64,000 nucleotides of DNA from Homarus americanus (Eukaryota > Arthropoda > Malacostraca > Decapoda > Nephropidae): the NCBI RefSeq assembly GCF_018991925.1, contig NW_024726235.1, positions 2,158,372-2,222,371 on the forward strand, given 5' to 3'. Both the position numbers and the translations under genes were made by a program. A model generated the notes under the pieces. The model made no database searches. It saw only the letters and a program-made list of their open reading frames with translations, and had not been told where the DNA came from. Each line of letters begins with the position of its first letter. Positions within the stretch are counted from its first letter, which is position 1. This document shows positions 36,499-46,275 of the stretch, one piece after another.

Positions 36499-36830
36499 GT
36501 GAGTTGGTGGTTGATGCTGGTAGGTAAGGAATTGGTGGTTGATGCTGGTAGGTAAGGAGTTGGTGGTTGATGCTGGTGGTAGGTACTGGTAGGTAAGGAG
36601 TTGGTGGTTGATGCTGGTGGTAGGTACTGGTAGGTAAGGAGTTGGTGGTTGATGCTGGTGGTAGGTACTGGTAGGTAAGGAGTTGGTGGTTGATGCTGGT
36701 GGTAGGTACTGGTAGGTAAGGAGTTGGTGGTTGATGCTGGTGGTAGGTACTGGTAGGTAAGGAGTTGGTGGTTGATGCTGGTGGTAGGTACTGGTAGGTA
36801 AGGAGTTGGTGGTTGATACTAGTAGGTGCT
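36499..36830 (+). repeat. 41-bp minisatellite built on the exon 12 donor
   Basis: The unit contains GGTAAGGAGTTGGTGGTTGA and GGTAGGTACTGGTA. GGTAAGGAG recurs at 36551, 36592, 36633, 36674, 36715, 36756 and 36797, an exact 41-bp period; a 28-bp precursor unit (GGTAAGGA at 36523) links the array to the real donor CTGGTGAGTTGGTGG. Each unit offers a GTAAGG donor-like site. Confidence 0.93.
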
Positions 36831-37207
36831 GGTAGGTGAGGAGTTATTGGTTGATGTTGGCAAGTGCTTGTAGGAATTGGTGGTTGATGCAGTTAGGTAC
36901 TGGTAGGAGAGAACTTGGTGGTTGATGTTGGTAGGGGAGATCTTGGCGAGTTGGTGGTAGATACTAGTAGGAATTGGTGGTTGAGGGATGTTGGTGGGAG
37001 AGGACCTGGTTAGTTACTATGGACGTGTAGTATGTGGTTAATGTGAAAATATGTGTAGTTGTTAATGTGTACACGTATGATTATTATGAACGTGTGTCTG
37101 GTTGTCATGAACGTGTACAGCATGTGATTTGTATTCCCCTTCGTGTGTCCTGACTGCCACTGCCACCCAACCAACACTCACTGGTTCCTCCTCCTCCCCT
37201 CCACCAG

Positions 37208-37359
37208 AGCACTGTGCCCTCCCGCGTGTTGTTCCTGCTGGCGTGTACCATGGTGATGGTGATGGCGGTGCTGAGGATGCTTTGTATGAGTGAGGCTGAG
37301 GACGTGGTGGCCATCATGGTCATGTTGTGTACGGGGCCATACTTCCTCTTCTTCTGCAG
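37208..37359 (+). CDS. nan: nan exon 13: S3 and S4
   Basis: Acceptor CCTCCACCAG, donor GTGGGT. Residues 621-670: S3 is in STVPSRVLFLLACTMVMVMA (continuing VLRMLCM), then SEAEDVVAIMVMLCTGPYFL and FFC with S4, ending two bases into Arg671. [17 protein letters not shown] across the exon 13/14 junction is a Nanchung signature. Confidence 0.95.
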
Positions 37360-38477
37360 GTGGGTCAATTCGAGCGCAAGGTTTACCAAATGGCGCCTGA
37401 TAACTAATACTCTATTAATTTTACATATTGAATATATGTATTGTAATTTCATGGAATTTTAAGCTTTATACTTCTATTATCTGAAACATATTGTAATCCC
37501 AAACACCAAGTTCGTGGAATTTACTTGAGAGATGTATCCCGAAACCTCGCGCGAGATTGAATATAACTTGCAGGATCTGAACGCATAGGCATTTCATGAA
37601 GTATATACCCCGCCCGAGCTCCCTTTGACTTGCGAACCCTTCCAGGAGTCACCCTGTGTTATCATCTTTCTCTCTCTCTCTCCTTTGATGGAGTCACTTG
37701 TCCCATCGAGTTATAGCTCACATTTTGTATGCAATAATGTTCCTCCTGGGTCAGATATTAATCGCGGCGGCGACTTTGATCTCCTGCACAGAGACTGGCA
37801 GGAGATGAAATTAAGATATGGCATACTTTTACTGTTGTGTGACCCATGTCTTGATGGGGCATACATATGAAGGAGCGGGAGGGGTGTTGTGGTACGAGAA
37901 AGGGGAGGTGAAGGTTGAGACGGAGGGGTAAGGGAAGGGGGGGGGTAGGGTAGGGAAGGGATGAAGGTTGATTGGGAGGAGGGGAAGATTGAGGGTTGAA
38001 GTTTAAGAAGCAGCAAGAGGAGAAGTGAAGGGAGAGCAGGTGAAGGAGAGGGGAGGAAAGGAGGTGACCTTTGATGAGTGAAGGTCTGCTCGTTCCATGA
38101 AAAGCGGCGTGTGGGAGAGAACGGGGAATTGGGTCGTGGTAGAGAAGAGGAAAAGCAAAAAAAAAGGAGAAAACGACAGAAATTATTATTGGGAAAATAA
38201 GAGACGAGAGAAAAAGGAAAAAATAATGTAAAAAAAAAAGAAGAAAAGAGACCTATGTATCCAAAGTGACTCAGTGTATGTATACAATCAATAACTCACA
38301 ATGTATGTATCCAGTGAATCTCAATCCACGTATTCAGACAATGACGCCGTACATGTATCCAAACAGTCACTCATAATGCATGTATCCAAAGAGTGATTCA
38401 CAGTGTTTGTTTCCAGTCAACACACAATGCTCAGTCCATAAAACCTAACTTAACTGGTACGTGTGTCTTCCCTACAG
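37360..38477 (+). other. nan intron 13
   Basis: Single-copy-looking DNA with GGGAGG-rich sequence (37870-38060) and a degenerate repeat containing TGTATCCA (about 38270-38420). No further genes seen. Acceptor TCCCTACAG. Confidence 0.85.
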
Positions 38478-38587
38478 AGGATTTAAGACGGTGGGTCCTT
38501 TCGTCACCATGATCTACACTATGTTGGTGGGCGATCTGCTCAGGTTCGTCACCATTTACTTCGTCTTCATCATGGGTTTCTCGCAAG
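38478..38587 (+). CDS. nan: nan exon 14: S4-S5 linker and S5
   Basis: Acceptor CCCTACAG, donor GTGAAT. Completes Arg671, then residues 672-707: [20 protein letters not shown] followed by [16 protein letters not shown], ending one base into Ala708. S5 covers about 692-713 with exon 15. Confidence 0.95.
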
Positions 38588-38955
38588 GTGAATATCCACT
38601 CTTGTTTACCCGGTGATCTGTTTACCTGTATGCTGTTTACCTGGTGGTCTGCTTACCTGTATGTTTGCTTACCTGGTGGTCTGTTTACCTGTATGTTTGT
38701 TTCCCTGATAGGTAATTATGACCCTAATCTAATTTTTATTGTGTGATTTACTTGTATCCATCTACCTATGTTATTTCCAAGGGTGATTAAGTTATCTTCA
38801 TCTCTCCTTATCTGTTTTCAAGTGTGAATTACTATAATTATCTCTCATCTCTTTGATTTTAATTATTATCTCTTATGTCTCCATATCTGATTCTCAAGTA
38901 TGTCTTAATTATCATCGTCTCGCTATATCTCCTCCATTCTATCGTTCTCCACCAG
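38588..38955 (+). other. nan intron 14
   Basis: Begins with about three ~36-bp units of GTTTACCTGTATG and TTTACCTGGTGGTCTG (38605-38705); otherwise AT-rich. Acceptor TCTCCACCAG. Confidence 0.85.
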
Positions 38956-39128
38956 CTTACTACATCATCTTCAGCTCCTTCCAAGACATCGAGGACAGAC
39001 CCATGTGTGTTCATAATCCCATGCCCACGGCATCCGAGAGTATAATGCTGATGTTTATAATGTCGCTGGGAAACTTCGGCGACGTGTACAACGCCCTCGA
39101 GTGTACCGACCACGAGATATCTGGCAAG
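38956..39128 (+). CDS. nan: nan exon 15: pore helix and selectivity filter
   Basis: Acceptor TCTCCACCAG, donor GTGAGA. Completes Ala708 and encodes 709-765: YYIIFSSFQDIEDRPMCVHN, then PMPTASESIMLMFIMSLGNF and GDVYNALECTDHEISGK. The pore helix is about 735-746 and the filter is N747-F-G-D750; the conserved acidic residue D750 is present. The terminal 48 bases (GDV..GK minus the Gly) are duplicated downstream. Ends in phase 0. Confidence 0.95.
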
Positions 39129-39159
39129 GTGAGAGAGAGAGAGAGAGAGAGAGGGAGGA

Positions 39160-39206
39160 GACGTGTACAACGCCCTCGAGTGTACCGACCACGAGATATC
39201 TGGCAA

Positions 39207-39207
<1 letters not shown>
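39160..39207 (+). pseudogene. Perfect duplicate of the last 48 bases of exon 15
   Basis: Identical to 39081-39128 and followed by the same GTGAGAGA donor, offset 79 bases. It reads DVYNALECTDHEISGK but has no pyrimidine tract or branch region in front (only GA repeat), so it is probably not an exon. Confidence 0.85.
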
Positions 39208-39208
<1 letters not shown>

Positions 39209-39270
<62 letters not shown>

Positions 39271-39309
39271 GTGTATCAGTTACTTCAATGCACCGACTTT
39301 GAGATTTTT

Positions 39310-39342
<33 letters not shown>
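39209..39342 (+). repeat. (GA)n, diverged third copy of exon 15 end, (GT)n
   Basis: GA tract 39209-39267, then about 39268-39315 reading DVYQLLQCTDFEIFNV, 9 of 16 residues matching exon 15 (29 of 48 bases by eye). A GT tract follows (39314-39342). Confidence 0.75.
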
Positions 39343-39346
<4 letters not shown>

Positions 39347-39660
39347 ATGTTGCAAGAACAACACATGATATTAAAGTTAGAAATGATTCCTAAATTGCAC
39401 ATTTACCCTAGAAAAATTATATAAATAAAAATTGTATAATGTGGATTAATTCAACATGAGTGAACCTTTTGTAAAGTTACAGGTGTCACCTCTCATTCCC
39501 CCCTCCCAATAACAAACCCCACTAGTAAACACATAGAATTTAAAATGCAATGAAATAGTGTATAGTATAACGTGATACATAAAAACATATAACCCATTTA
39601 TATTAAAAGGAATCAGTTAGGTTAGGTTATGATTAACTGAACTGAAGCTGGGTGCGTGAG

Positions 39661-39890
39661 TGTACTGTACAGTCTCCTTCACTAGTGCATTTACAGGGGC
39701 TCTTCAGGTTTTATGCAGTGTGGCAGCCCTGTGTTTGTTTACATTCGACAGAAGGAAACTCACAATAGTAAACGTACTATGGAATCAAAGTAAAGCAAGA
39801 TTAAAAAGAAATATCTCAGTGTAATGAATTGTGGAATGTTTATATGATGAGCCCCTGTAAATGCACAAGTGAAGGGGACTGTACATTGTA
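39661..39890. mobile_element. Inverted repeat with 42-bp arms
   Basis: The left arm 39661-39702 contains CACTAGTGCATTTACAGGGG. The right arm 39849-39890 is its near-exact inverse (CCCCTGTAAATGCACAAGTG). The 146-base spacer has no coding potential. Probably a small non-autonomous element or hairpin. Confidence 0.7.
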
Positions 39891-39918
39891 AGTATATTAC
39901 ACACCAACCAGCCAGAAA

Positions 39919-40396
39919 GTAATATCTCCGTTAGCTGGAATTCCTCAAACCCGGAACTCTCCGATAGCCAGAATTGAAATTTTCTCAGAAAATCTTTCCC
40001 TAAGCTGGAATTTTCCAGAAAATTATGGCATAGGGAACAATTCTCCGAGGGGCACATTTTCTGGAAATTTACGATAAAAATTTTCCCGATACCTGGAAAA
40101 TTCGAGGGAGGGCTTTTTTTTTCATGGTTTGAGAGATGAAAATCAGGCGCATTTTCCAGAAATTCCGAGAAAAATTTTCCCGTACATACCAGGAAATTCC
40201 GGGGATGGGGAATATATTTCCGAGTTCGAGAGATGATATAATAGGCAATTTCTGCAACTTCCAATAAAATTTTTCCGTTACCCGGAAAATTCCGGGGATG
40301 AAGGATCTTTTCCGGCTTTGAGAGTTATTACCCGGAAATCTCTCATTCCCGGAAGTGCAAGGCCCCAATTGTTCCAGCTGACGGAGATATCACTGT
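39919..40396. mobile_element. Non-autonomous DNA element with inverted ends
   Basis: The left end reads GTAATATCTCCGTTAGCTGG. The right end, read inward on minus, begins CAGTGATATCTCCGTCAGCT next to TA. Internally about three ~97-bp imperfect units contain GGAAAATTCCGGGGATG-like and TTTGAGAGATGA-like blocks. The CAGTG end beside TA resembles Tc1/mariner or pogo-type elements; no transposase is present. Two minus-strand open frames across it (39785-40264, 40069-40368) look accidental. Confidence 0.65.
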
Positions 40397-41639
40397 ATTC
40401 ACCACCCGGGCTGTAATCCAGAAGTAGTCCAGGTCAGTGTGTACAAGTGTTTACAGGCTGATTTAGAGGCACAGTATTAGAGTGCAGTGATTCCTTTAAG
40501 CCATGATATCAAGGTATTCTTATTTGCTGTGTCTCTTTTTTCATCAATGTGACTGTTATTATTTTTTTTTACACAATTAACTTGGATGTATTAAACCTGA
40601 CTAGCAACTGTGCTTCCCCTGAGGTGTAACTATTATCACCTACAGCGAATCTTACAACAGAAAAAAAGTCAATTATTCGTCAAAGTAAAAAATAAAATTA
40701 TGTGAAGTATGTATAATATTTTTAAGTAGGTCAGAAAATATATGAAAGACATAATAGATATAGTTCAGTAAAGAGCACATGATCTTGTTGATGTTGTGCT
40801 TTTTCCTTCCTTCAACAACTAAGTTCATTAACCTTGCACACCAAGTTAATTCAGACACTGGAGGAAAAACAATTAAGAACAACAACATCTCTTGTGGTGA
40901 AGGCCATATTGTTGACGTTCTTGACAATAAACTGAGCGCCTTGGTTCCAGTCGTGGTTATTGTCAACATAAACTCTGAAGAGGAAACTAGTGTGTCCTGA
41001 TGTTGATGTGTTTACCAGTCTTGTCTGTGGCTGTAGTTCTTTTGTTTAGAGATTTAGGGTCTCTGATTGGTCCATTTGTGAGATACTAGGACTCTTTTAG
41101 GCAATTAGTTCATTCGTTTCAATTTTAACTTCTTATGATCGCAACTCCCCATTGGTCCAGGCACGAGTTTCATTGCTTCATTCATCCCGGTTTTCGCCCA
41201 TTTCAAGGAGATGATTGGTCCATTCCTTTCTGTTGAAAATTCGTTTTAGCCAATTGTGAGGAATCTGAGCGAGTTCACTGGGGGTCCGAGGGAGGGGGGA
41301 GGCAAGGGTCAGAGGTCAGGGGTCAGAGGAGCGTCTTGCACATTCAATTATCTCTACTATGAATAAATTAGATAAGGTTAGAGCGTTTTTGCCCTGAGTC
41401 TTGAAGGGGTCATGACGATAAATAAATCCCCTTAAATTAACTAGAAACGTAACAGAGCATCAAACTTAACTACAACATTTAACATGGCGTCCAGAATAAC
41501 GTCACCAATTTACCTGTGACTTTAGGTGTTAATTGATACATATTTATTGAATGGAATCTTGGGGCTGTTGAGTCTGGCCATTTTTGTTATACGTGAGGGA
41601 GAATATTGCGAGTACTGGTTGCGTAAAGGGAGGGGGTCA

Positions 41640-41860
41640 GGGTGTGAAGGAGGGAGAGAGAGAGAGGGTAGGGGAGGGTGGGTGGGAGGGGGGAGGTCAG
41701 GATGTGAAGGAGGAGAGAGGGGAAGTATGGGGAGGTAAGCATGTGAAAGAGGGAGAGAGAGAGAGGGAGGGAGGGGGAAAGAGGAGGTCAGGATGTGAAG
41801 GAGAGAGAAAGAGAGAGAGAGAGAGGGAGGGAGGGTGGAGAGACTGGGGAAGAGGAGGAG
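41640..41860. repeat. GGA/GAGAG purine repeat
   Basis: Units with GGGAGGTCAGGATGTGAAGG and GAGAGAGAGGGAGGGAGGG alternate. Confidence 0.85.
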
Positions 41861-41969
41861 GAAAACGCGGATATAGATAAGGGAGAAATATAGATAGTTA
41901 AAGAGGCAGGGAACATAGATAAAGTGACTTGAAAATTTAATACAGAGATAAACAATTATTAGTCGCACA

Positions 41970-42262
41970 GTAATAATAATAATGGTTGCCCCTCATGACC
42001 GTCCCAAGGGCCACGTTGGCGTGAATCTGTTTAACTTTAAGGTGAAGAAGCTGTCGCCAACACCACAACCACACCCTAAGTTAACGGTGTTGCATGATCC
42101 AGTGTCAAGGAATAGTCCGAGAAGACCGGACAACTCGCCAACTGCACTGGCTAACCAATTACTGTTGGGTAGACAGAGGGTTGCCCATATATCCTGCCTG
42201 GGGATTGAACCCAGGTCCACTCGCTTGCGAGGCGAGAATGCTGACCATTACACAACAGTACA
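41970..42262 (-). mobile_element. tRNA-Ala-derived SINE, copy 1 (full head)
   Basis: Read on minus, the head is tRNA-like: A box TGTAATGGTCAGC, anticodon arm CTCGC-CTCGCAA-GCGAG (anticodon CGC, alanine) and T arm CTGGG-TTCAATC-CCCAG. The 7-bp acceptor stem does not pair, so it is not a working tRNA. A unique body follows, with TTGTCCGGTCTTCTC and GTGTTGGCGACAGCTTCT, and the element ends in a TTATTATTATTA tail. Its body matches the segment at 44277-44441 in opposite orientation. Confidence 0.8.
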
Positions 42263-42434
42263 TAAATAATGATAGAGGAAGATAGGTTGAGTTTATCACT
42301 GTTGCCCGTAAGCTTATGCCTGTAAAGCATATCTGTACAGTTAATTATTTTACCTTTAACAATATTATGTTCATGATTAAACTTCAGTATGATTATAAAA
42401 CGTGTATAACAGATTGACTTTACTGGTATTATAT

Positions 42435-42437
<3 letters not shown>

Positions 42438-42487
<50 letters not shown>
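42438..42487. repeat. (GT)n microsatellite
   Basis: Perfect GT tract. Confidence 0.97.
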
Positions 42488-42489
<2 letters not shown>

Positions 42490-42583
42490 ATTATAGCTTG
42501 TGAATTATTTATATTCTAGTGTGTTGGAGGATCTCTGTCTGTCTGTTTATTTTCATCTCTCTCTCTCTCTCTTTTCTCCCCAG

Positions 42584-42700
42584 GTGTTGTTTATGATCTT
42601 CATGGCCATCGTCTCGCTTTTACTCATCAACTTACTCATCGCCATGATGGGTAACACCTACGAACGAATCGCTGAGATGAAGAACGAGTGGATGAGACAG
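42584..42700 (+). CDS. nan: nan exon 16: S6 and start of TRP helix
   Basis: Acceptor TTCTCCCCAG, donor GTGAGT. Phase 0; residues 766-804: [20 protein letters not shown] (S6), then [33 protein letters not shown] is the universal TRPV S6 gate region. Confidence 0.97.
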
Positions 42701-43219
42701 GTGAGTTGATGAGGAGACAGGTGACTAGGTGAGTGAAGAAGGGGAGTGTAGGAATAGAGGAATAGGTGGAGATAAATGGATGAGAGAGAGATGGATGGAT
42801 AGGATAGGATTAGTGGATATGGGTGGGGTTAGGTGGATGCTGTAAATGGAAGATACGGGTAGGTAGGTGGATGAAGGCTGGATGGGTGGATAGGTGTTAA
42901 TGGATGACGTACAGGTTATAAGTGGATTACAGGTATAAGTTGACTATAAATTGAATGAACTGGAGAGTGAATAAAACAAGAATAGGAGATGATACAGAGA
43001 GGACGATGATAAGTGGAATATAAACAAAGTCTTGTTGTACTATTCACACAAATATTCCTAATTATGAATGGGTCCTGGAGGCGGTGACGTCATCCGTGTA
43101 AACATAAGTGCGTGGGTGTTGTGACGTGTGGGAGATTAAACCCGGGATCTTGCTTGATTAAGGAGATTACGGCAGCTTCGTTTTGTATGTGTTGACCTGA
43201 CATTACACACATGCACACG

Positions 43220-43259
<40 letters not shown>

Positions 43260-43364
43260 AGGACTCCCTGTTTAACTTTTAATTTCGTTGGTTTGCTGGC
43301 GGAAGTTTCTATATCTCACTAACTTATTTCTTACTAACTTTAGACGACTTGACTTGATGGTTTT

Positions 43365-43400
<36 letters not shown>

Positions 43401-44007
43401 TTAACCCATTGAAAGAATAACCTTTTAGAATGTTGGAGCGTTTCCCAGGCCTTCAAGACCATAAAATAAGAGAATGAGCCTCGTATATTCATACATTTAT
43501 TTATTTTTTACAAGTGACTGGAAAAACAAAATAAAAAAAACGTTGTTGCTAAAGGTAGTCTTTGATCCAGCTGTCGATCAACTGACTTTCCTGGCGCGTA
43601 ATTGGCGGGTAAAAGTTTGGTTCTGCTACTGCTGTCATTGGCTGCCTGATCCCCTCTCACCGTCCCCCCCCCCTCCATGTATTAGCTGACTTTCCCAACA
43701 CGTGATTGTAGGGTCACGTGCATCAGCTTGGTCTCTTGCACACAGAGGAATGGGGTCGGGGTGGGGTGGGGAGGAGACGAGGGGGACAGGTCGCGTCTCA
43801 ACCCCGTCTTGTTTGATGACAAGTTCTGCAAGGGGCGGAGACCTGAGGGCTTCACACCACCTGACTCCACCTGTAATTATTGAGTTGTTTTCTGAGCCTT
43901 CTCTATTAATCAAGTTTGGTTGGAGGTCACCTATTATTAGAGAAGAGGTAATGTATACTGACACGAACACCCCCACCTTCTCACCCCTACCTTCTCACCC
44001 CTCCGAC

Positions 44008-44010
<3 letters not shown>

Positions 44011-44048
<38 letters not shown>
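44011..44048. repeat. (AC)n microsatellite
   Basis: Perfect AC tract. Confidence 0.96.
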
Positions 44049-44050
<2 letters not shown>

Positions 44051-44276
44051 GGCTCCCTCCTCACCTTGGAAACCTTCTATTTTTAACCAAGTTCGTGTTT
44101 ACAAGTGCTGCTTCTAGCAATGTCAATATGGAGTCTTGAAGGTGAGGTAGTGATGGGTGTGCTAAAAGTAATGGTGGTGATATGGGCAGTGATGGTGAGG
44201 GTAGTAGTGAGAATGGTGTCTATCCAGCAGTAATTAGGGACCTGGATGTTAAATCGATTTGCGGATCGTGTTCGGG

Positions 44277-44441
44277 GTAATGGTTAGCCAGTGCTGTTGG
44301 TGACTTGTCCGGTCTTCTCTGACTATACCTTGACACTCGTTAACTCAGGGTGTGGTTGTTGTGTTGGCGACAGCTTCTACACCTTAAACAAATTCACGCC
44401 TAGGTGCCCCTTGGACCGGCCATCCTCGTTACAACCATTAT
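44277..44441 (+). mobile_element. SINE copy 2 (same body, different or lost head)
   Basis: Shares TGGTTAGCCAGTGC, TTGTCCGGTCTTCTC, GTGTTGGCGACAGCTTCT, AATTCACGCC and the ACAACCATTAT tail with the minus-strand copy at 41970-42262. About 10 bases are missing after GACACT relative to copy 1. The sequence before 44277 does not resemble the tRNA head of copy 1, so the 5' boundary is uncertain. Confidence 0.75.
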
Positions 44442-44454
44442 AGTGATGATGACT

Positions 44455-44850
44455 CGTATGGTGGTGGCAGTGGTGGTGTAGATGGTAATAATAGTTGTTG
44501 GTAGTGGTGGGAGTGATGATGGCTCGTGGTGGTGGCAGTGGTGATGACTCGTGCGGTGGTGGCAGTGGTGATGGCTCGTGTGGTGGTGGTGATGGCTCGT
44601 GTGGTGATAGTGATGGTGGCAGTGGTGATGGCTCGTGTGGTGGTGGTGGTAGTGGTGATGGCTCGTGGTGGCGGTAGTGATGATGGCTTGTGGTGGCGGT
44701 AGTGATGATGGCTCGTGGTGGCGGTAGTGATGATGGCTCGCAGGTAGGATGATGTATTTCGGTATGGCAGATGATGGTCGGTGGCGGTAGTGATGATGGC
44801 TCGTGGTGGCGGTAGTGATGATGGCTCGTGGTGGTGGTAGTGGTGGTGAT
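44455..44850. repeat. GATGGCTCGTGGTGG minisatellite
   Basis: Units of about 24-27 bases with GGTAGTGATGATGGCTCGTG; several are near-identical at 44650-44850. Confidence 0.9.
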
Positions 44851-45659
44851 AATCTGTCAATGGTTTATCCTCCGTGTTGAACTTCACGAGTAAAATGAAT
44901 CCCGGTAATCCATTTGAACTGTACTGTATATTTCACGCATTAATACCGTGTGTGTGTGCTATTCACCTTTAGTCTTTAATTCTATCATTCCTTCTCAGTC
45001 TCATCACAGACAGATAAATACAGACTGACAGACAAACAAACAAGAAAATACACACAGGTAAAGAAGACAGAAAAAGAGATGGATAAACAGCAAGACGGAA
45101 CAGACTAACATAGAAACAGACAGAAACAGAGACAACTAAATAAACAGAAAAAACAGACGGTAACATTTATTCTCTGGATGGTAAAACTAAAATGTGTTAT
45201 ATGACCTTTTTTTTCATAGCTGTTTTATAAATATTCCAGTTCTCGTTGATATACTCAATTGTGTTATAGTTTTCACCTTGGTATTTTTTTTTTATTACTG
45301 TACACTTTATCTCTCTTGTTTGTTGTTTATGATAGGTATTTTCTCTTCTCGATTTTGTTAATATTGTTTTCAGTATAGATCTCTCTCTCTCTCTCTCCTT
45401 CCTTCCTTCTCCCTCAACACCCTCCTTTCTCCTCCCCCGTCCTCCCATCCCTCTCCCACTATCAGTCTCATCACTCCTCTCGATTTTTCCACACCCTGTC
45501 CCTCCCTCTCTTTCATCCTCTTTCCCTAACCATGTCCCTCTCTCTCATCTTCCAACCCCTACTCCCACCATCCCTCTCTCTTACCCACACCTCCCTTTCT
45601 CCTCACTCTTTCCCCCCCTCACCCCTCTCTTTTACACTCTCCCTTCCTTTCCCTCACAG

Positions 45660-45785
45660 TGGGCGAGGATCGTGCTGGTGGTAGAACGAGGACTTAGCCC
45701 AGAGGAAAGACTAAAGCACCTTATGACTTATTCTCAGCCCATGTCTGACGGCCGCCGCGCCCTCGTCTTGAGACTACACCAGAAC
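45660..45785 (+). CDS. nan: nan exon 17: TRP helix and proximal C-terminus
   Basis: Acceptor CCCTCACAG, donor GTAAGT. Phase 0; residues 805-846: [20 protein letters not shown], then [20 protein letters not shown] and [13 protein letters not shown] directly after S6 is the TRP-domain helix; [14 protein letters not shown] is strongly conserved in Nanchung. Confidence 0.97.
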
Positions 45786-45902
45786 GTAAGTAGTTCCTTC
45801 TCCCTCATCAGCCTATTGTAACTGTCCCGGTTGGTTCCTATTGTTCTTATTGGTTATCTTATGTCACTCACCTTACCTCAACCTTCTTTTTTTTTATCTC
45901 AG

Positions 45903-46055
45903 GACGAGGAGCGGGAGGAGATGAAGGACATTCTGGATATGAAGAGGGTCCATCAGAAGTATGTTCTACGCCGTAAAAACCGCAAGAACCCTTTTGCAGA
46001 ATTCGAAGACCCCACCCCCACTGTCGTGAGGAAAGAGCCTCCCAAGAAAGTCTAA
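45903..46055 (+). CDS. nan: nan exon 18: C-terminal tail and stop
   Basis: Acceptor TTTTATCTCAG; stop TAA at 46053-46055. Residues 847-896: DEEREEMKDILDMKRVHQKY, then VLRRKNRKNPFAEFEDPTPT and VVRKEPPKKV. EEMKDILxMKRxH is conserved in Nanchung; the basic tail after it is variable. The last coding bases belong to a ~64-bp tandem repeat that continues past the stop. Confidence 0.95.
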   Translation, partial: DEEREEMKDILDMKRVHQKYVLRRKNRKNPFAEFEDPTPTVVRKEPPKKV

Positions 46056-46275
46056 GAAAGTCTCCAGACGACTCCATCCCCCAGAAAACTAACGAAGGAG
46101 CCTCCCAAGAAATGTTATAAAAATTGCCTCAAGACGACCCCTCCCCGAGATACCTGACGAAGAAGCCCTCCAAGAAGGTCTTAAGAAAGTTTCCAGACGA
46201 CCCATCCTCACCACAGACCCTGATGAATAAACCTCCCGAGAAAGTCTAAGAATCTTAAGACGACCCCATCTGAGG
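46031..46275 (+). repeat. ~64-bp tandem repeat spanning the stop codon
   Basis: Four diverged units start at 46031, 46094, 46159 and 46225. Each has a form of GAAAGAGCCTCCCAAGAAAG and later CCAGACGAC-CCATCC. The first encodes KEPPKKV-stop; the rest are in the presumed 3' UTR. Confidence 0.85.

Larger units (their letters stand above)
39129..42583 (+). other. nan intron 15
   Basis: Starts with GA tracts and two extra copies of the exon 15 end. It holds an inverted repeat, an element with inverted ends, GGA-rich DNA (41640-41860), one SINE copy and a GT tract (42438-42487). The stretch 40400-41640 shows nothing recognised. The acceptor follows (CT)n. Confidence 0.88.
42701..45659 (+). other. 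nan intron 16
   Basis: Degenerate GGATGGGTGGATAGG repeats (42720-42960), AC (43224-43258), CT (43367-43397) and AC (44011-44048) tracts. The second SINE copy and a GGCTCGTGGTGG minisatellite follow. A pyrimidine-rich run (45380-45659) ends in the acceptor CCCTCACAG. Confidence 0.88.

Noticed and set aside
39160..39207. Functional alternative exon 15b
   Set aside because: There is a donor but no acceptor: the preceding 30 bases are GA repeat without pyrimidine tract. Kept as a duplicate fragment.
42186..42262. Functional tRNA-Ala gene on minus strand
   Set aside because: Anticodon and T arms pair but the acceptor stem does not, and a SINE body follows directly.
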